Part shown: piece by piece, positions 17,529-26,953 of the stretch | Position numbering within the stretch: the stretch's first letter is position 1 | How the letters are laid out: each line of letters begins with the position of its first letter | Source of the DNA: Cupriavidus sp. IDO | GTDB lineage: Bacteria > Pseudomonadota > Gammaproteobacteria > Burkholderiales > Burkholderiaceae | Direction: 5' to 3' | Assembly (NCBI RefSeq): GCF_000812465.1 | Contig: NZ_JWMA01000114.1 | Span: forward strand, 1 to 64,000 | Length of the DNA: 64,000 nt | Position numbers and translations under genes: made by a program | The notes under the pieces: generated by a model | The model's input: only the letters and a program-made list of their open reading frames with translations | Told to the model about the DNA's origin: nothing | Databases searched by the model: none

Positions 17529-17779
17529 GGAAAAGGGCCGAGACGGGGGCATTCGAGGTCGGCGGGTTGGCCGACGCATACCGGCCAATCTCGGCCATCC
17601 GCCCTCACATCGCCGGACAGCCGACTTGGCCGAAAAGGCAACGTTCAAGGCAGGAACGGGGAAGGCCGTAGCCAACCGCTTAGCAGACATTCCGCCCCCG
17701 TCGGCAGATGATCGAATTCCCCGTTACGATGGTCCCGTCCTGCCGGTCACCCGACGGTCCGGCTCGTCGCCCCGTCAGC

Positions 17780-18670
17780 CTAAGCGACTTCGCACTGGAA
17801 CGGATTCCTTGCATCGAATTCCCGTGCAATAGCCTCCAGTGTGGTGAAATGCACTCCCGTATGGCGCAGCATGTGTTCGATGAGGCGCGACAGCATGCGC
17901 AGTACCTGCGGACGGCCTGCGACATCCGGATGCAGGCAAAAGGTGAAGACGGCGTCATCCATATTCTCGTAGACCCAGTCGAACTGCTCCCGCCAAAGCT
18001 CCTCGATGTCACGCGGATTCATGAAGCCATGGCTGTTGGGCGCCTTCTTGATGAACATCATCGGAGGCAGATCGTCGAGATACCAGCTCACTGGGATCTC
18101 GATCAGGCGCGACACCTTGCCGCGGACCAGCGGCTTCATCCAAGATGAGGCGGGCTGCCGGTAGTCGATGGGGGTCCACTGGTCGCCCGTGCGGAGCCTA
18201 TAGCACGAGAAATCGCGATGCATCATGCTGTGATCGTAGAGGATCCCCCGCTCCAGCAGCAGATCAGGCGTACGGGCGCTCAGTTCCCACCAGGGAGCTG
18301 CATAGCCGACAGGCTTCCTGCCGGTCAGGCCATGGATCAGATCGATGCATTTGTCGAGAACATCGGCCTCCTGCGTCGGCGACATCGCCAGCGGATTTTC
18401 ATGCGTGTAGCCATGCAGACCCACCTCGTGACCACGGTCTGCCACCATCGCCATTTCGCGCGGGAAGGTCTCGATCGAGTGCCCCGGGATGAACCACGTG
18501 GTCTTGAGATCGTACTGGTCAAACAGGTCAAGCAGACGCAGGCTGCCCACCTCCCCCGCGAATACTCCGCGTGAAATGTCATGAGGCGAATCGGCGCCGC
18601 CGAATGTACCAATCCAGCCGGCCACAGCATCCACGTCCACGCCAAACGCACATGTGATGTTCTTGGTCAT
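17780..18670 (-). CDS. Polysaccharide deacetylase-family (NodB/PuuE-fold) hydrolase
   Basis: This 296-residue enzyme has NodB motifs: the aspartate strand [11 protein letters not shown], the metal-binding HGYTHENP near residue 84, and the RxPW-like AAPWWELS. It lacks a signal peptide. In this subfamily (PuuE, cyclic-imide and allantoin-type hydrolases) the substrate is usually a C-N bond of a small cyclic amide rather than a polysaccharide. It is the last gene of the minus-strand operon with the reductase, LivMHFG, MOSC protein and binding protein. An amidase lies upstream, so cyclic-imide or amide breakdown is plausible but not shown. Confidence 0.83.
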   Translation of the reverse strand: MTKNITCAFGVDVDAVAGWIGTFGGADSPHDISRGVFAGEVGSLRLLDLFDQYDLKTTWFIPGHSIETFPREMAMVADRGHEVGLHGYTHENPLAMSPTQEADVLDKCIDLIHGLTGRKPVGYAAPWWELSARTPDLLLERGILYDHSMMHRDFSCYRLRTGDQWTPIDYRQPASSWMKPLVRGKVSRLIEIPVSWYLDDLPPMMFIKKAPNSHGFMNPRDIEELWREQFDWVYENMDDAVFTFCLHPDVAGRPQVLRMLSRLIEHMLRHTGVHFTTLEAIAREFDARNPFQCEVA

Positions 18671-18697
18671 GCTCTACGACTCCCAGGTCAATCTCGT

Positions 18698-19672
18698 TCA
18701 AATATCCAGCACCAGCCGGCCGCCATCACCACAACGCGCGGTGCAGACGGCCACATAGCGGCCGCGATCCTCTTCCGACAGGCAGGTATCCCGATGAATC
18801 GGGGTCCCCTCGCTCCAGCGCGTCAGACACGTACCGCACCAGCCTTCCTTGCATGAGTGATCGACCTCCACGCCAGCATCCACCAATGCATCGAGAATCG
18901 ACTTGTCTGGTTGAACCTGCACGGTGATATCACTGAGGCGGCAGGCCACCTCGAACGGCGCTTGATTGACGTCGGCCTTGACCGGAGCGTTCGACATTGC
19001 CCCGAAGGCCTCAAAATGAAGATCGAGGTTCGCGCCGTGACTTCCGGCTGCGCGGACGGCGTCCATCAGGGAGTTGGGACCACAGCAATAGACTTGCGTG
19101 CCCGGCGCGGCGGCGGCCAGCAGCGCGCGTGCATCGAGACCGTGCTCGGGCTTCCCATTGTCGAGGACGAATCGGACATGGTTGGCCAGCGGTGCGTTGA
19201 GCAGTTCACCGGCATAAATCAACCGGCTTTCGTCGCGCGCGCAGACGACCAATTCGAACGGATCGCCACGGTCCAGCAGTTCCTGCGCCATACAAAGCAG
19301 CGGTGTCAGACCGATGCCGCCCGCAATCAGGATTCGACGCGCACTACCAGGCGTCAGGGCAAACAGATTGCGTGGCTGGCCGATCTCGACGACGGCGCCG
19401 GTGCGCAGGTGCTCGTGGATCCAACCAGAGCCCCCTCGTCCATTGCGCTCCCGTTGCACGGCGATCACGAGCGGCGCGCCCTGCCGCCATGGCCGGATGA
19501 GCGAATACTGCCTGGCGCCATGCTGCGGCAGGAAGACATCAATATGGGCGCCCGCCGCGTAGGGTTCCGGCAGGCCTCCGTCGGAGAGCGCCAGTTCGTA
19601 CTCATTGACGTTGGGACTCAGCATGCGGACGCGCTGAACCTGCGCGATCAATCTATTCTGTGTGGATTTCAT
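18698..19672 (-). CDS. PDR/VanB family oxidoreductase (FMN, NADH, 2Fe-2S)
   Basis: This 324-residue protein has the phthalate dioxygenase reductase order: an FMN/FAD-binding domain (RQYSLIR, residues about 55-62), an NAD-binding domain (AGGIGLTPLLCMAQELL) and a C-terminal plant-type 2Fe-2S ferredoxin with CKEGWCGTC and a distal cysteine. It passes electrons from NADH to an oxygenase or other redox enzyme. No Rieske oxygenase is present in the window. The nearest candidate acceptor is the MOSC protein of the same operon. An in-frame Met lies nine codons upstream; 19672 gives the usual N terminus. Confidence 0.88.
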   Translation of the reverse strand: MKSTQNRLIAQVQRVRMLSPNVNEYELALSDGGLPEPYAAGAHIDVFLPQHGARQYSLIRPWRQGAPLVIAVQRERNGRGGSGWIHEHLRTGAVVEIGQPRNLFALTPGSARRILIAGGIGLTPLLCMAQELLDRGDPFELVVCARDESRLIYAGELLNAPLANHVRFVLDNGKPEHGLDARALLAAAAPGTQVYCCGPNSLMDAVRAAGSHGANLDLHFEAFGAMSNAPVKADVNQAPFEVACRLSDITVQVQPDKSILDALVDAGVEVDHSCKEGWCGTCLTRWSEGTPIHRDTCLSEEDRGRYVAVCTARCGDGGRLVLDI

Positions 19673-19705
19673 TTCGGTGTCTGACTGGCCGAAGAACATG
19701 TTGGG

Positions 19706-20680
19706 TCATGAATGGCTTTGGCTCGTACGCGGGCACGCACGCGTCGCAGGACCGGGACGCACGCGTCGCCACCACCCTGCAACCGTGCCGACGATTCCCT
19801 GGCGGAACCCGCTGACGCAAAGCATGAAGACGATGCCGAGAATGACCTGCCCCCAGGAGCCCGCAGTGCTGGCAAGCTGGTTCTCCAATGCGACGACCAG
19901 CAGCGCCCCCAGAATCGGGCCGTACAGCGTGCCGATGCCACCGAGAAGCGTCATCAGGATGATTTCCCCGGACATCGTCCAGTGCACATCCGTCAAAGAA
20001 GCAAGCTGGAATACGATGCCCTTGGTAGCACCCGCCACGCCGGCCAGCGCAGCGGAGATGACGAAGGCCGCCAGCTTGTACTTTTGCACGTCGTAGCCCA
20101 GCGAGATGGCTCGCGGCTCGTTTTGCCGGATGGACTGCAGCGCCTGTCCGAACGGCGAGTCGATGATGCGCAAGATCAGCAGGAAGCCGGCCAGGAACAC
20201 GGCAAACACCACATAGTAGAGATGGGTGTTGTCGGCGAGGTTCAGCACATGGAGGATCTCTCCGCGCGGAATGCCCTGCAGCCCATCTTCCCCCCCGGTT
20301 GCCGGAAGCTGCACGGCCAGGAAGTAGACCATCTGCGCGAGCGCCAGCGTCACCATCGAGAAATAGATGCCCTTCCTTCGCACGGCCAGGAAGCCGATCG
20401 CGCAGCCGATGAGTGCGCCAAATATGCCCCCTGCCGCGATCCCGAGCAGATTCGGAAGACCGAGCGACTTCATCAGATAGCCGCCGAAATAGGCACCTCC
20501 ACCGAAAAACGCCGCATGTCCGAAGGACATGAGCCCACCGTAGCCTGCGAGCAGATTGAAGGCGCAAGCGAACAGCGCGAAGCACCAGAACTTCATCAGG
20601 AAGGTCGGATAGATACCGATCCAGGGTCCCGCCAGACCAAAGGCCACGAGGGCGAGCAGCGAGATGCGTCGCGTGTTCAT
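19706..20680 (-). CDS. livM: Branched-chain amino acid ABC transporter permease LivM-like
   Basis: This 324-residue inner-membrane permease of the LivM type carries the family block AGYGGLMSFGHAAFFGGGAY and the cytosolic coupling loop RIIDSPFGQALQSIRQNEPR. It pairs with the LivH permease, whose gene overlaps by four bases (ATGA). The C-terminal tail is arginine-rich. These transporters import branched-chain amino acids, amides, urea or other small carboxylates. The amidase and hydrolase neighbours suggest an amide or imide, but specificity is set by the binding protein. Confidence 0.92.
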   Translation of the reverse strand: MNTRRISLLALVAFGLAGPWIGIYPTFLMKFWCFALFACAFNLLAGYGGLMSFGHAAFFGGGAYFGGYLMKSLGLPNLLGIAAGGIFGALIGCAIGFLAVRRKGIYFSMVTLALAQMVYFLAVQLPATGGEDGLQGIPRGEILHVLNLADNTHLYYVVFAVFLAGFLLILRIIDSPFGQALQSIRQNEPRAISLGYDVQKYKLAAFVISAALAGVAGATKGIVFQLASLTDVHWTMSGEIILMTLLGGIGTLYGPILGALLVVALENQLASTAGSWGQVILGIVFMLCVSGFRQGIVGTVAGWWRRVRPGPATRACPRTSQSHS

Positions 20681-21567
20681 GCTTCTTTCCCGAAGAGTCC
20701 GGCAGGCTTGAACAGCAGCACGACGGACATGATGACGAAGATCACGATTGCGGCCGCTTCCGGATAGATGATCGTAACGACCGCCTCCAGAAGTCCGAGA
20801 CCCAGGCCGGTCAGAATGGCGCCGCCGATGGACCCCATTCCACCCACCACGACCACCGCAAAGATGATGATGTTCAGTTCCGATCCCATGCCGGAACTGA
20901 CCTGCAGAATCGGTGCGGCCAATACGCCGGTCAGGGCAGCCAGCGCAACACCCACCCCATAGGTAAGAGACACGAGCAGCGGGACGTTGATCCCAAGTGC
21001 CTGTGCAATGGCAGCGTTCTCCGTGCCGGCACGCAGATAGCTCCCCAGCCGGGTACGTTCGATGAAGTACCAGACTGCGGCGCAAACCACCAACGATGCC
21101 ACAACCACCCAGAGACGATACTTGGGCACAAACATGAACCCAACGTCGACGGCGCCCCGGAACTGCGCCGGCAATGCGTACGGCTGGCCGGAGACCCCGA
21201 AGTAGTTGCGGAACAGCCCCTCGAGAACGAGTGCGAACCCGAATGTCAGCAGCATTCCGTAGACCGGGTCGACCTGGCGCAGGCGCCGTAGGAACACACG
21301 CTCGAAGACCATACCGAGCGCGCCGACAACGATCGGCACAACCAACAGCGCCCACCAGTAGTTGAGGCTCAGGCCTTCGACGCCCGTCCACGTGCCCAAT
21401 TGCGTCAGGCAAATCCATCCGAAGAAGGCACCAAGCATATACAACGCGCCGTGGGCGAAGTTGACGATGTTGAGCATGCCGAAGATGATCGCCAGGCCCA
21501 GGCTGAGCACGGCGTAGAAGCAGCCATTAATAAGGCCGAGAAATAGCTGACTGAGGATGATCATCAT
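20677..21567 (-). CDS. livH: Branched-chain amino acid ABC transporter permease LivH-like
   Basis: This 296-residue permease starts MMIILSQLFLGLINGCFYAV and contains GMLNIVNFAHGALYMLGAFF and the ERTRLGSYLRAGTENAAIAQ coupling segment, all typical of LivH. It forms the membrane channel with LivM. Its stop overlaps the livM start by four bases, so the two are translationally coupled. The livF gene ends one base upstream. Two tandem ATGs exist at the start; either is possible. Confidence 0.92.
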   Translation of the reverse strand: MMIILSQLFLGLINGCFYAVLSLGLAIIFGMLNIVNFAHGALYMLGAFFGWICLTQLGTWTGVEGLSLNYWWALLVVPIVVGALGMVFERVFLRRLRQVDPVYGMLLTFGFALVLEGLFRNYFGVSGQPYALPAQFRGAVDVGFMFVPKYRLWVVVASLVVCAAVWYFIERTRLGSYLRAGTENAAIAQALGINVPLLVSLTYGVGVALAALTGVLAAPILQVSSGMGSELNIIIFAVVVVGGMGSIGGAILTGLGLGLLEAVVTIIYPEAAAIVIFVIMSVVLLFKPAGLFGKEA

Positions 21568-21568
21568 T

Positions 21569-22282
21569 TCAAACTCCCAACCTGGATTCCAGTTCCTCGC
21601 GGCGGCGCTCCACGTCGCCGGCTGCCACTGTCATGACGGTCTTGCCATGCTCGAGCACGTAATGCCGATCTGCGACGCGGCGTGCAAAGCCAAAGTTCTG
21701 TTCCGCGAGAACGATGGTGAAATGGCGCTCCTTGAGCTTCATGACGGCTGACTCGAGCGCCTGGACGATGACAGGCGCCAGGCCCTCGGTGATCTCGTCG
21801 AGCAGCAGCGTGCGCGCTCCGGTGCGCAGGATCCGCGCGAGTGCGAGCATTTGCTGCTCACCGCCAGAGAGACGGCCGCCCGGGCTGCGCCGGCGTTCGC
21901 GCAGGTTCGGGAAGAGTTCATAGATCTCGCCGACGGAGAGGCCACCCTCCGCGACGACCGGCGGCAGCAGCAGGTTCTCCTCCGTGGAAAGGCAACTGAA
22001 GATGCCGCGCTCCTCGGGGCAATAGCCAATGCCAAGTCTGGCGATCTCGTGGGGCGCCACGCCTGCCGCATTGGCGCCGCCAATCTCGATCGTGCCGCCG
22101 CGTCGGCCGGTGAGCCCCATGATCGCCCGCAACGTGGTCGTCCGACCCGAGCCGTTGCGGCCGAGCAAGGTGACCACCTCTCCGGCGCGCGCGAAGAACT
22201 CCACGCCGTGCAGGATGTGGGAGTCGCCGTAATACGCGTTGAGATTGGCGACGCGCAGCGCGTATACCTGATTAGCCTGCAT
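21569..22282 (-). CDS. livF: Branched-chain ABC transporter ATPase LivF-like, with Arg in Walker A
   Basis: This 237-residue ATPase of the LivF type has a signature LSGGEQQMLALARIL, Walker B RTLLLDEITEGLAP and the LivF-style switch AEQN. The Walker A sequence reads GRNGSGRTT at residues 41-49: the invariant lysine is an arginine (codon CGG, plus-strand 22142-22144). Lys-to-Arg here normally cripples ATP hydrolysis in ABC proteins, so this subunit may be degenerate, with LivG doing the hydrolysis, or the site may be a true defect. The gene overlaps livG by 11 bases. Confidence 0.9.
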   Translation of the reverse strand: MQANQVYALRVANLNAYYGDSHILHGVEFFARAGEVVTLLGRNGSGRTTTLRAIMGLTGRRGGTIEIGGANAAGVAPHEIARLGIGYCPEERGIFSCLSTEENLLLPPVVAEGGLSVGEIYELFPNLRERRRSPGGRLSGGEQQMLALARILRTGARTLLLDEITEGLAPVIVQALESAVMKLKERHFTIVLAEQNFGFARRVADRHYVLEHGKTVMTVAAGDVERRREELESRLGV

Positions 22283-23051
22283 GATCGGCCCCGATGTAAG
22301 CGGTCAGGACCCGTGAGTCCTTTGAGATATCGGCGTAGCTGCCTTCGGCGAGCACGCTGCCACGGGCAAGAACGGTCACCTGGTCGGACAATGACGCGAC
22401 GACCTTGAGGTTGTGCTCCACGATCACCACGGTGCGGTTGACGGCGACCTTGCGGATCAGGGCAGCGACGGCCTCGACGTCCTCCACACCCATGCCCTGG
22501 GTCGGCTCGTCGAGAAGCATCACGCGCGGGTCCATCGCCAGCGTTGTGGCAAGCTCCACGCTGCGCCGCTGGCCATATGGCAGATCGCGCGCGACAAGGC
22601 TGGCCGATCCGGCGAGCCCCAACTGGTCTAGCAGGGCCATGGCAGGCTCGTCGAGATGTCGTGTCGCACCGGAACCAGCCAGGGCCTTGTGGGCGAGGCC
22701 GTGCTTGGCTTGCAGCGCGATCTTCACGTTGTCGAGCACGGTCAGTTCGGGAAAGATGGCCGAGATCTGGAAGGACCGGATCATGCCCGCGCGAGCGACC
22801 TTGGCTGGCGGATCTCCGGTGATGTCGCGGCCATCGAGGAGTATCGAGCCGGTGGTCGATGGCGTGAAGCGCGTCAAGAGATTGAACATCGTCGTCTTGC
22901 CGGCGCCGTTAGGCCCGATCAGCGCGTGAATCGTGCCGCGCCTGACCTTGAGATTGACGTCCGTGACAGCCTTGAAGCCCACGAACTCCTTGCCTAGGTT
23001 TCTGGTTTCGAGGGCCCATGGGGAGCGTTCAGATGCGACTGCTTCCATCAC
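22272..23051 (-). CDS. livG: Branched-chain ABC transporter ATPase LivG-like
   Basis: This 259-residue ATPase has a canonical Walker A (IGPNGAGKTT), a Q-loop (RSFQISAIFPELTVLDNV), Walker B (VMLLDEPTQGM) and a histidine switch (VEHNLKV). The signature is LPYGQRRSVELA, with proline where LSYGQ is usual, a minor divergence. It is the intact ATPase partner of the arginine-containing LivF. Its start overlaps the end of the MOSC gene by four bases, suggesting translational coupling. Confidence 0.92.
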   Translation of the reverse strand: MMEAVASERSPWALETRNLGKEFVGFKAVTDVNLKVRRGTIHALIGPNGAGKTTMFNLLTRFTPSTTGSILLDGRDITGDPPAKVARAGMIRSFQISAIFPELTVLDNVKIALQAKHGLAHKALAGSGATRHLDEPAMALLDQLGLAGSASLVARDLPYGQRRSVELATTLAMDPRVMLLDEPTQGMGVEDVEAVAALIRKVAVNRTVVIVEHNLKVVASLSDQVTVLARGSVLAEGSYADISKDSRVLTAYIGADHAG

Positions 23052-23821
23052 GCATCCCCAAGCTGGATGGCATCTCCCGGCTTGATCTGCCCGCCGCGGA
23101 CAACTTCAGCGTAGACACCAAGGTCGCCATGATCGGCATATTCCCGCAAGGACAGCGGCAAGTTCATGTCACGGCTCCCGGTCACCGGATCCACGCTGGT
23201 CGCGGCACAGCGCTTCGTGCGCCGGACGACCTTCAACATTACCTCTCCGATCGTCAGGTGCCGCCCCACCCACTCCATCTCCGACCACGCCGGCGTGCCA
23301 TCGAAATAGAGATTGGCGCGAAAACGCAGCGGGTTGAGCGTCTTGCCCAGGTGCTTGCCGAGATCAGCCACGGTATCGAGATTGATCAACGAGATGCTGC
23401 GCATCAAGGCCACCGAGTGAACGCTGACATCTGTGAACTGGTGGCCGGTGGCGCTGACTACACGGGGCGTGCCGGGCAGTGGCACGCCAAGGAATGACTG
23501 CAGGAAGGTAGCCAGCCTTTCCCGGTCTGCTCCGTTGGCCAGGTCATACCGCTGCGATGTGCCGTCGACCGAGACTTCCAGTTCTTTGGATGCCTCGAGG
23601 AAGCTGGTCCCGAGTCTTGCCAGCTTCTCGTACTTGGCCAGCATCAGGAACTGCGTCTTGGGTGCCGGTACGGGGCGATGCTCGTCGAAGTCGAGCGAGC
23701 CGTCAGTGACGGCGTATGCACGGTCCATGGGAAACCCCTGGGCTTCCTGCAGATCAACGCCTGGCAGGCTCTCTGCGGAAAGGCCCTTGACGGGATAGCG
23801 GTATAACGCCCGGATATTCAT
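23048..23821 (-). CDS. MOSC domain protein (MOSC-N plus MOSC, YcbX/mARC-like)
   Basis: This 257-residue protein starts with the MOSC N-terminal beta-barrel pattern (IRALYRYPVKGLSAESL) and continues with a MOSC domain containing RFRANLYFDG and KRCAATSVDPVTG. Cys205 in the latter matches the molybdenum-ligand cysteine of YcbX and eukaryotic mARC, which reduce N-hydroxylated compounds. The C-terminal ferredoxin domain of YcbX is missing. A PDR-type reductase with its own 2Fe-2S domain is encoded in the same operon and could replace it. The start at 23821 fits the fold; a 16-residue extension lacks similarity. Confidence 0.87.
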   Translation of the reverse strand: MNIRALYRYPVKGLSAESLPGVDLQEAQGFPMDRAYAVTDGSLDFDEHRPVPAPKTQFLMLAKYEKLARLGTSFLEASKELEVSVDGTSQRYDLANGADRERLATFLQSFLGVPLPGTPRVVSATGHQFTDVSVHSVALMRSISLINLDTVADLGKHLGKTLNPLRFRANLYFDGTPAWSEMEWVGRHLTIGEVMLKVVRRTKRCAATSVDPVTGSRDMNLPLSLREYADHGDLGVYAEVVRGGQIKPGDAIQLGDA

Positions 23822-23846
23822 GATGGCGATGACTCCTCTGATTGGC

Positions 23847-25079
23847 TCACTTCGCGCTGGCGCAGGCACTGTTGGCGGCCATTGGCGAGAATGCGTTCGC
23901 CGCGGACACCGTGGCGACGTGGCGATAGTAGTCCCAGGGCGCCTTGGATTCGGCGGGCTTTTTCACCTGCATCAGGTACATGTCATGAACATGGAGACCA
24001 TCGGCGCGGATATGACCGTTCCGGGCGAAGAAGTCATTGACCGGCGTGCTCTTCATCTTTGCCATGACAATCTTCGTGTCATCCGTGCCGCTTGCCGCGA
24101 TACTCTGCAGGTAGTGCCGCACGGCCGAGTACATGCCCGCCTGAACCATCGTCGGCATGCGCTTGGTCTTCTCGAAGAAGCGTTTGGAGAACTTGCGGCT
24201 CTCGTCGTCGTTGTCCCAGTAGAACGGAGTGCTGAGGATCAGCCCCTGCGCCTGCTCCAGTCCCATGCTCTGCACGTCGGTGATGAATGTGAGGAGCGAG
24301 GCCACGCGCTGCTTGCCACCGGCTGCGATGCCGAACTCGTTCGAGCCCTTGATGGCATTGATGGTATCGGTGCCCGCATTCGCCAGGCCGATGACCTTTG
24401 CCCCCGAAGCCTGCGCCTTGAGCAGGTATTGCGAGAAGTCCGTAGTGTTCAATGGATGCCTCACGGAGCCAAGCACCTTGGCACCGGATTTCTCGACCAC
24501 TTCCGAGGTCGCCTTCTCCAGGCCAAGGCCAAAGGCGAAGTCCACCGTGATGAAGTACCAGCTATTGCCGCCCTGCTGCGTGAGCGCCTTGCCCACGACA
24601 TTGGACAGCGCGTTGGCGTCATAGATGTACTGGATGCTGTTGGGCGTACAGGCATCGCCGGTCACGCGTGGCGTGCTGACACCGCCGAGCACGACGATCT
24701 TGTCCTTTTCCTTCGTAAGCCCCATGACGGCCAGCGCCACGGATGAGTTCGAGATGTCGAAGATCGCATCCACCTTTTCCTGCTCATACCATTTGCGGGC
24801 AATGCCAAGCCCGATGTCGGTCTTGTTCTGGTGGTCGGCGGAGACAACCTGCACTGGTTTGCCGAGCACCTGGCTGCCTGCGTCTTCTACGGCCATCTTC
24901 GTTGCGACGACCGAGCCGTTGCCGGACCAGTCGGAGAATGGTCCCGACAGATCGGTCAGCACGCCGATCTTGACGACGCCGTCCGACACCGTCGGCGCGG
25001 CCTGCGCTCCAACGGCAATCCCCAATGCGGAACACAGTACCGCAGCCTTCAATGCGATCGAATTGATGCGTCCTGGCAT
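23847..25079 (-). CDS. Branched-chain amino acid-type ABC substrate-binding protein
   Basis: This 410-residue periplasmic protein has a signal peptide ending AVGAQA and the type I periplasmic-binding fold (VVKIGVLTDLSGPFSDWSGN, later TTDFSQYLLKAQASGAKVIG). It should capture the ligand for the LivFGHM complex downstream. Members near amidases often bind amides, urea or aromatic acids. It begins the minus-strand operon. The TTGTTC-17-TAGACT promoter upstream is duplicated in front of the amidase, so the two transcription units are probably co-regulated. Confidence 0.9.
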   Translation of the reverse strand: MPGRINSIALKAAVLCSALGIAVGAQAAPTVSDGVVKIGVLTDLSGPFSDWSGNGSVVATKMAVEDAGSQVLGKPVQVVSADHQNKTDIGLGIARKWYEQEKVDAIFDISNSSVALAVMGLTKEKDKIVVLGGVSTPRVTGDACTPNSIQYIYDANALSNVVGKALTQQGGNSWYFITVDFAFGLGLEKATSEVVEKSGAKVLGSVRHPLNTTDFSQYLLKAQASGAKVIGLANAGTDTINAIKGSNEFGIAAGGKQRVASLLTFITDVQSMGLEQAQGLILSTPFYWDNDDESRKFSKRFFEKTKRMPTMVQAGMYSAVRHYLQSIAASGTDDTKIVMAKMKSTPVNDFFARNGHIRADGLHVHDMYLMQVKKPAESKAPWDYYRHVATVSAANAFSPMAANSACASAK

Positions 25080-25148
25080 AGCTACCTTCTCCTAACCGTC
25101 TGTCGTGAATATGGCTGCGGCGATGTCTTTGTATCGCGGCTGGTGAGC

Positions 25149-25177
25149 AGTCTATGCAGGCGAGATTCGGCGAACAA
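25149..25177 (-). promoter_or_regulatory. Promoter of the Liv operon (copy 1 of a duplicated element)
   Basis: On the minus strand, TTGTTC (25172-25177) and TAGACT (25149-25154) are separated by exactly 17 bases, a good sigma-70 arrangement. About 40 bases upstream of the -35 are conserved with the copy at 26837-26865, including GAGTCATGCGTGCG, suggesting a common activator site. Confidence 0.7.
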
Positions 25178-25298
25178 ACCATTAGTTTTCTCGCACGCAT
25201 GACTCAGAATGATGTGTAGCCATGGTGCATGCGGAAGCCCCGTGACGAGGCGTCATGCCATCCGCATTGACATGAATTGGTGCGGGGGCGAGCAGCGC

Positions 25299-26663
25299 TC
25301 ACCGGGTCTTATGTTCCGCGAGGACCAGCAATGCGGCGTCTTTCCCCGCTCCGGCAACGAGCTGCAGTCCAACAGGCAGGCCGTCGACAAAGCCCGCTGG
25401 CAAACTGATTGCGGGCAGGCCGAGCGCGTTCCACGGATTGGTGAGCGCGAGGAGCGTCTCGCGGACACCGGCGCCGGCCACGAGGCGCTGGTTCAATGCG
25501 GGCGCGGTGATGGCCACCGTTGGCAATGCCAGCACATCGGCGCTCTCGAAGATGGCCTCGAACTCCCTCAGCAGACGCTCGCGGGTCTTTCGCGCCCGTA
25601 CGAGTTCCCAGCCCCGGACCTCGCGAGATGCCTGGAGACGCTCGAGAACCTCCGGGTCGAACTTCTCCGGCGCCTGCTCGACGCGCTCGGCATGCGTCTC
25701 GTAGGCTTCGGATTTCTGGATGGCTGCCAACACATTCTGCAACGCAGGCGCTCGGGCATTGACTGCATCGCCATTGCCCAACTCGCCGAAGAGTCGTTCC
25801 GCATAGGTGCGTACGATAGCCGTCACCGCGGGGTCGTCAATGGCAAACGGAGCGTTCTGCACCCACAAGACACGCGGCATCGCCGGGCGTTGCGGAACTG
25901 GTAGGGTGCCGGAACCGCCGGTCATGACCTCCATGACGATCCGGCAATCTTCCACGCCATGCGCGAGTACCCCGACGTCCTCGATGGAGGGGGCCAGGGG
26001 AAACACCCCTTGAGCGGATACCCGGCCATGTGAAGGCTTGAAGCCCACGAGATTGCACAGGGCCGACGGGACACGCACGGAGCCGCCGGTATCTGTGCCG
26101 AGTGCAATGGGCACCATGCCCGCGGCGACGGCCACGGCACTGCCCGCGCTGGACCCACCGGACATCTGCGTGATTCGCCATGGGTTGCGTACCGGCCCCT
26201 GCACGGCGCGATCGCCAGTCGACCCGTAGGCAAGCTCATGCGTCACTGCCTTGCCGAGAATAATGGCGCCGGCGTCGCGCAGCCGTGCCACGCACACTGC
26301 GTCACCGGGCGGCATATGGCCGACGAAGTGGGCGGAGCCGACGGTCGTAGGCATACCGGCTACGTCGATGTTGTCCTTGATCGCCACCGGGATCCCGTGC
26401 AGCGGGCCGCGCAGCATTCCGCCAGCACGTTCGGCGTCGAGCTGTCGTGCCATAGCCAGCGCGCCATCGAGATCGACATGAGCGAAGGCGTTCAGCACGG
26501 GATTGAGCCTTGCGATAGCGTCGGCGGCATGTCGCACCAGCGCTTCCGCGTCGATCTCGCCCGTTTGTTGCGCAGCGAGAAGATCGCGAATGGTACGGCT
26601 AGCGAAATAGCCTGATGGATGGGCTTGTGATCGTACTTTCACTGAACTCTCGGTGGTGGTCAT
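25299..26663 (-). CDS. Amidase signature family enzyme
   Basis: This 454-residue enzyme hydrolyses a carboxamide to acid and ammonia. The amidase signature Ser-cisSer-Lys triad is visible: lysine in [14 protein letters not shown], the glycine/serine stretch [19 protein letters not shown] and the nucleophile serine in [14 protein letters not shown]. No signal peptide is seen. The Met at 26663 follows an untranslated leader after the promoter at 26837-26865. Its promoter is a copy of that of the Liv operon immediately downstream, so it likely acts on the imported substrate or its breakdown product. Confidence 0.92.
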   Translation of the reverse strand: MTTTESSVKVRSQAHPSGYFASRTIRDLLAAQQTGEIDAEALVRHAADAIARLNPVLNAFAHVDLDGALAMARQLDAERAGGMLRGPLHGIPVAIKDNIDVAGMPTTVGSAHFVGHMPPGDAVCVARLRDAGAIILGKAVTHELAYGSTGDRAVQGPVRNPWRITQMSGGSSAGSAVAVAAGMVPIALGTDTGGSVRVPSALCNLVGFKPSHGRVSAQGVFPLAPSIEDVGVLAHGVEDCRIVMEVMTGGSGTLPVPQRPAMPRVLWVQNAPFAIDDPAVTAIVRTYAERLFGELGNGDAVNARAPALQNVLAAIQKSEAYETHAERVEQAPEKFDPEVLERLQASREVRGWELVRARKTRERLLREFEAIFESADVLALPTVAITAPALNQRLVAGAGVRETLLALTNPWNALGLPAISLPAGFVDGLPVGLQLVAGAGKDAALLVLAEHKTR

Positions 26664-26836
26664 GCGGGAATCCGGATTCAGCGATTGCGTCGACCTGGCC
26701 GGCACGAGCCATGCAATGCCGCGCAATGCCGAATGCGCATCATAAGTACCTTCTGCCGACACCAAGTCCCCAGCCTTGCGGCCAGTGACGATGCCGCACC
26801 TGCCTTTCCCGAAGGGCCTGTCGGCCTGCGCAAAGC

Positions 26837-26865
26837 AGTCTATGCGGGTTGGCTTCGGCGAACAA
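26837..26865 (-). promoter_or_regulatory. Promoter of the amidase gene (copy 2 of the duplicated element)
   Basis: TTGTTC (26860-26865) and TAGACT (26837-26842) on the minus strand have the same 17-base spacer as copy 1, with the upstream GTCATGCGTGCGGGAAAA block also kept. The transcript would run about 170 bases before the amidase ATG. Confidence 0.7.
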
Positions 26866-26953
26866 ACCATTATTTTTCCCGCACGCATGACTCAGACTGA
26901 TGGATAGCACGGCGCGCGCGAAGCGCTTACGATGAGGCCTGAAATGCGAGCCA

